Shown here: in pieces, positions 13,114-13,291 of the stretch
Position numbering within the stretch: the first letter of the stretch is position 1
Layout: the number at the start of each line of letters is the position of its first letter
NCBI GenBank assembly: GCA_031278495.1
Contig: JAITKG010000077.1
Location: forward strand, 1 to 13,291
From: Prevotellaceae bacterium
GTDB taxonomy: Bacteria; Bacteroidota; Bacteroidia; Bacteroidales; UBA932
DNA: 13,291 nt
Reading direction: 5' to 3'
Program-made: the position numbers and the translations under genes
The notes under the pieces: model-generated
The model's input: the letters and a program-made list of their open reading frames with translations, nothing else
Databases searched by the model: none
What the model was told of the DNA's origin: nothing

Positions 13114-13143
13114 GCGTCAGCCTCAGTCTGTAAATCTGTAAAG
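13114..13143 (+). repeat. Short third copy of the composite repeat start
   Basis: GCGTCAGCC (13114-13122) followed by TCAGT and two octamers, CTGTAAAT and CTGTAAAG. It lacks the C5/G5 hairpin part. It directly follows the full copy in the same orientation. Confidence 0.8.
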
Positions 13144-13291
13144 CGCATTCGGGACACGGCGGTAGCGAAGCGAGGATTTCACACGTGTAGCTCTTCCCCG
13201 AATAATAGCACTTCGTAAGCGAGTGGATTGTTTATATTAAAATCCCTCTCCCGGAAGGGATGAGGTTCAATGCGGCTATCTACGTAACGGG
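13144..13291. other. Gene-free right margin
   Basis: I find no credible coding region here. It holds words of the AGCGAAGCGAGGAT kind (about 13163-13177) and a small hairpin, CCC-GGAA-GGG, inside 13244-13265, both of which look like dispersed intergenic repeat material. Any upstream gene begins beyond the window. Confidence 0.5.

Noticed and set aside
12943..13143. CRISPR array
   Set aside because: Units are 8 bases in direct tandem with no unique spacers and no cas genes nearby.

Overview
The window reads as chromosomal housekeeping DNA from a Bacteroidota (probably Bacteroidales) bacterium. The phylum call rests on four things: the F1Fo operon order atpD-atpC-(small membrane protein)-atpB-atpE-atpF-atpH-atpA-atpG; an AtpB with a signal-peptide-like start and a long extra N-terminal domain; a DUF4783 secreted protein next to nadC; and Bacteroidota-type promoter words (TTTG or TTG, about 18-20 bases, then TAnnTTTG). 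All fifteen confident genes lie on the minus strand, so the window reads right to left.

Region by region, right to left: 12714-13291 is gene-free and holds an atpD promoter candidate, a bidirectional terminator-like hairpin and tandem octamer repeats. 12713-5515 is the nine-gene ATP synthase operon: F1 beta and epsilon, a four-helix membrane protein, Fo a, c and b, then F1 delta, alpha and gamma. 5514-5064 is gene-free and full of hairpins and repeats. 5063-395 is a six-gene run that may be one operon: DUF4783 protein, nadC (NAD synthesis), a SpoU/TrmH-family RNA methylase, then aroB-aroD-aroE, three consecutive steps of the shikimate pathway (dehydroquinate synthase, dehydroquinase, shikimate dehydrogenase). 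394-1 holds two leftward promoter-like sites, a heptamer array and a 67-base pentanucleotide array that may belong to a gene beyond the left edge.

The genes are ordinary; the spacers are not. Nearly every spacer in the nad-aro block, one spacer inside the atp operon and both flanks of that operon are built from short in-register tandem arrays with 7- or 8-base units. The same unit families recur at distant junctions, and a 9-base word GCGYCAGCC joins them. The arrays run into genes: they supply the stop codons of aroB, the RNA methylase and atpD, lie at the TTG starts of the methylase and atpC, and cover the annotated nadC start. A composite repeat occurs as an inverted pair on either side of the atp operon, with 4 octamers in one copy and 7 in the other. 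I see no defence system, CRISPR, insertion sequence, tRNA or rRNA.
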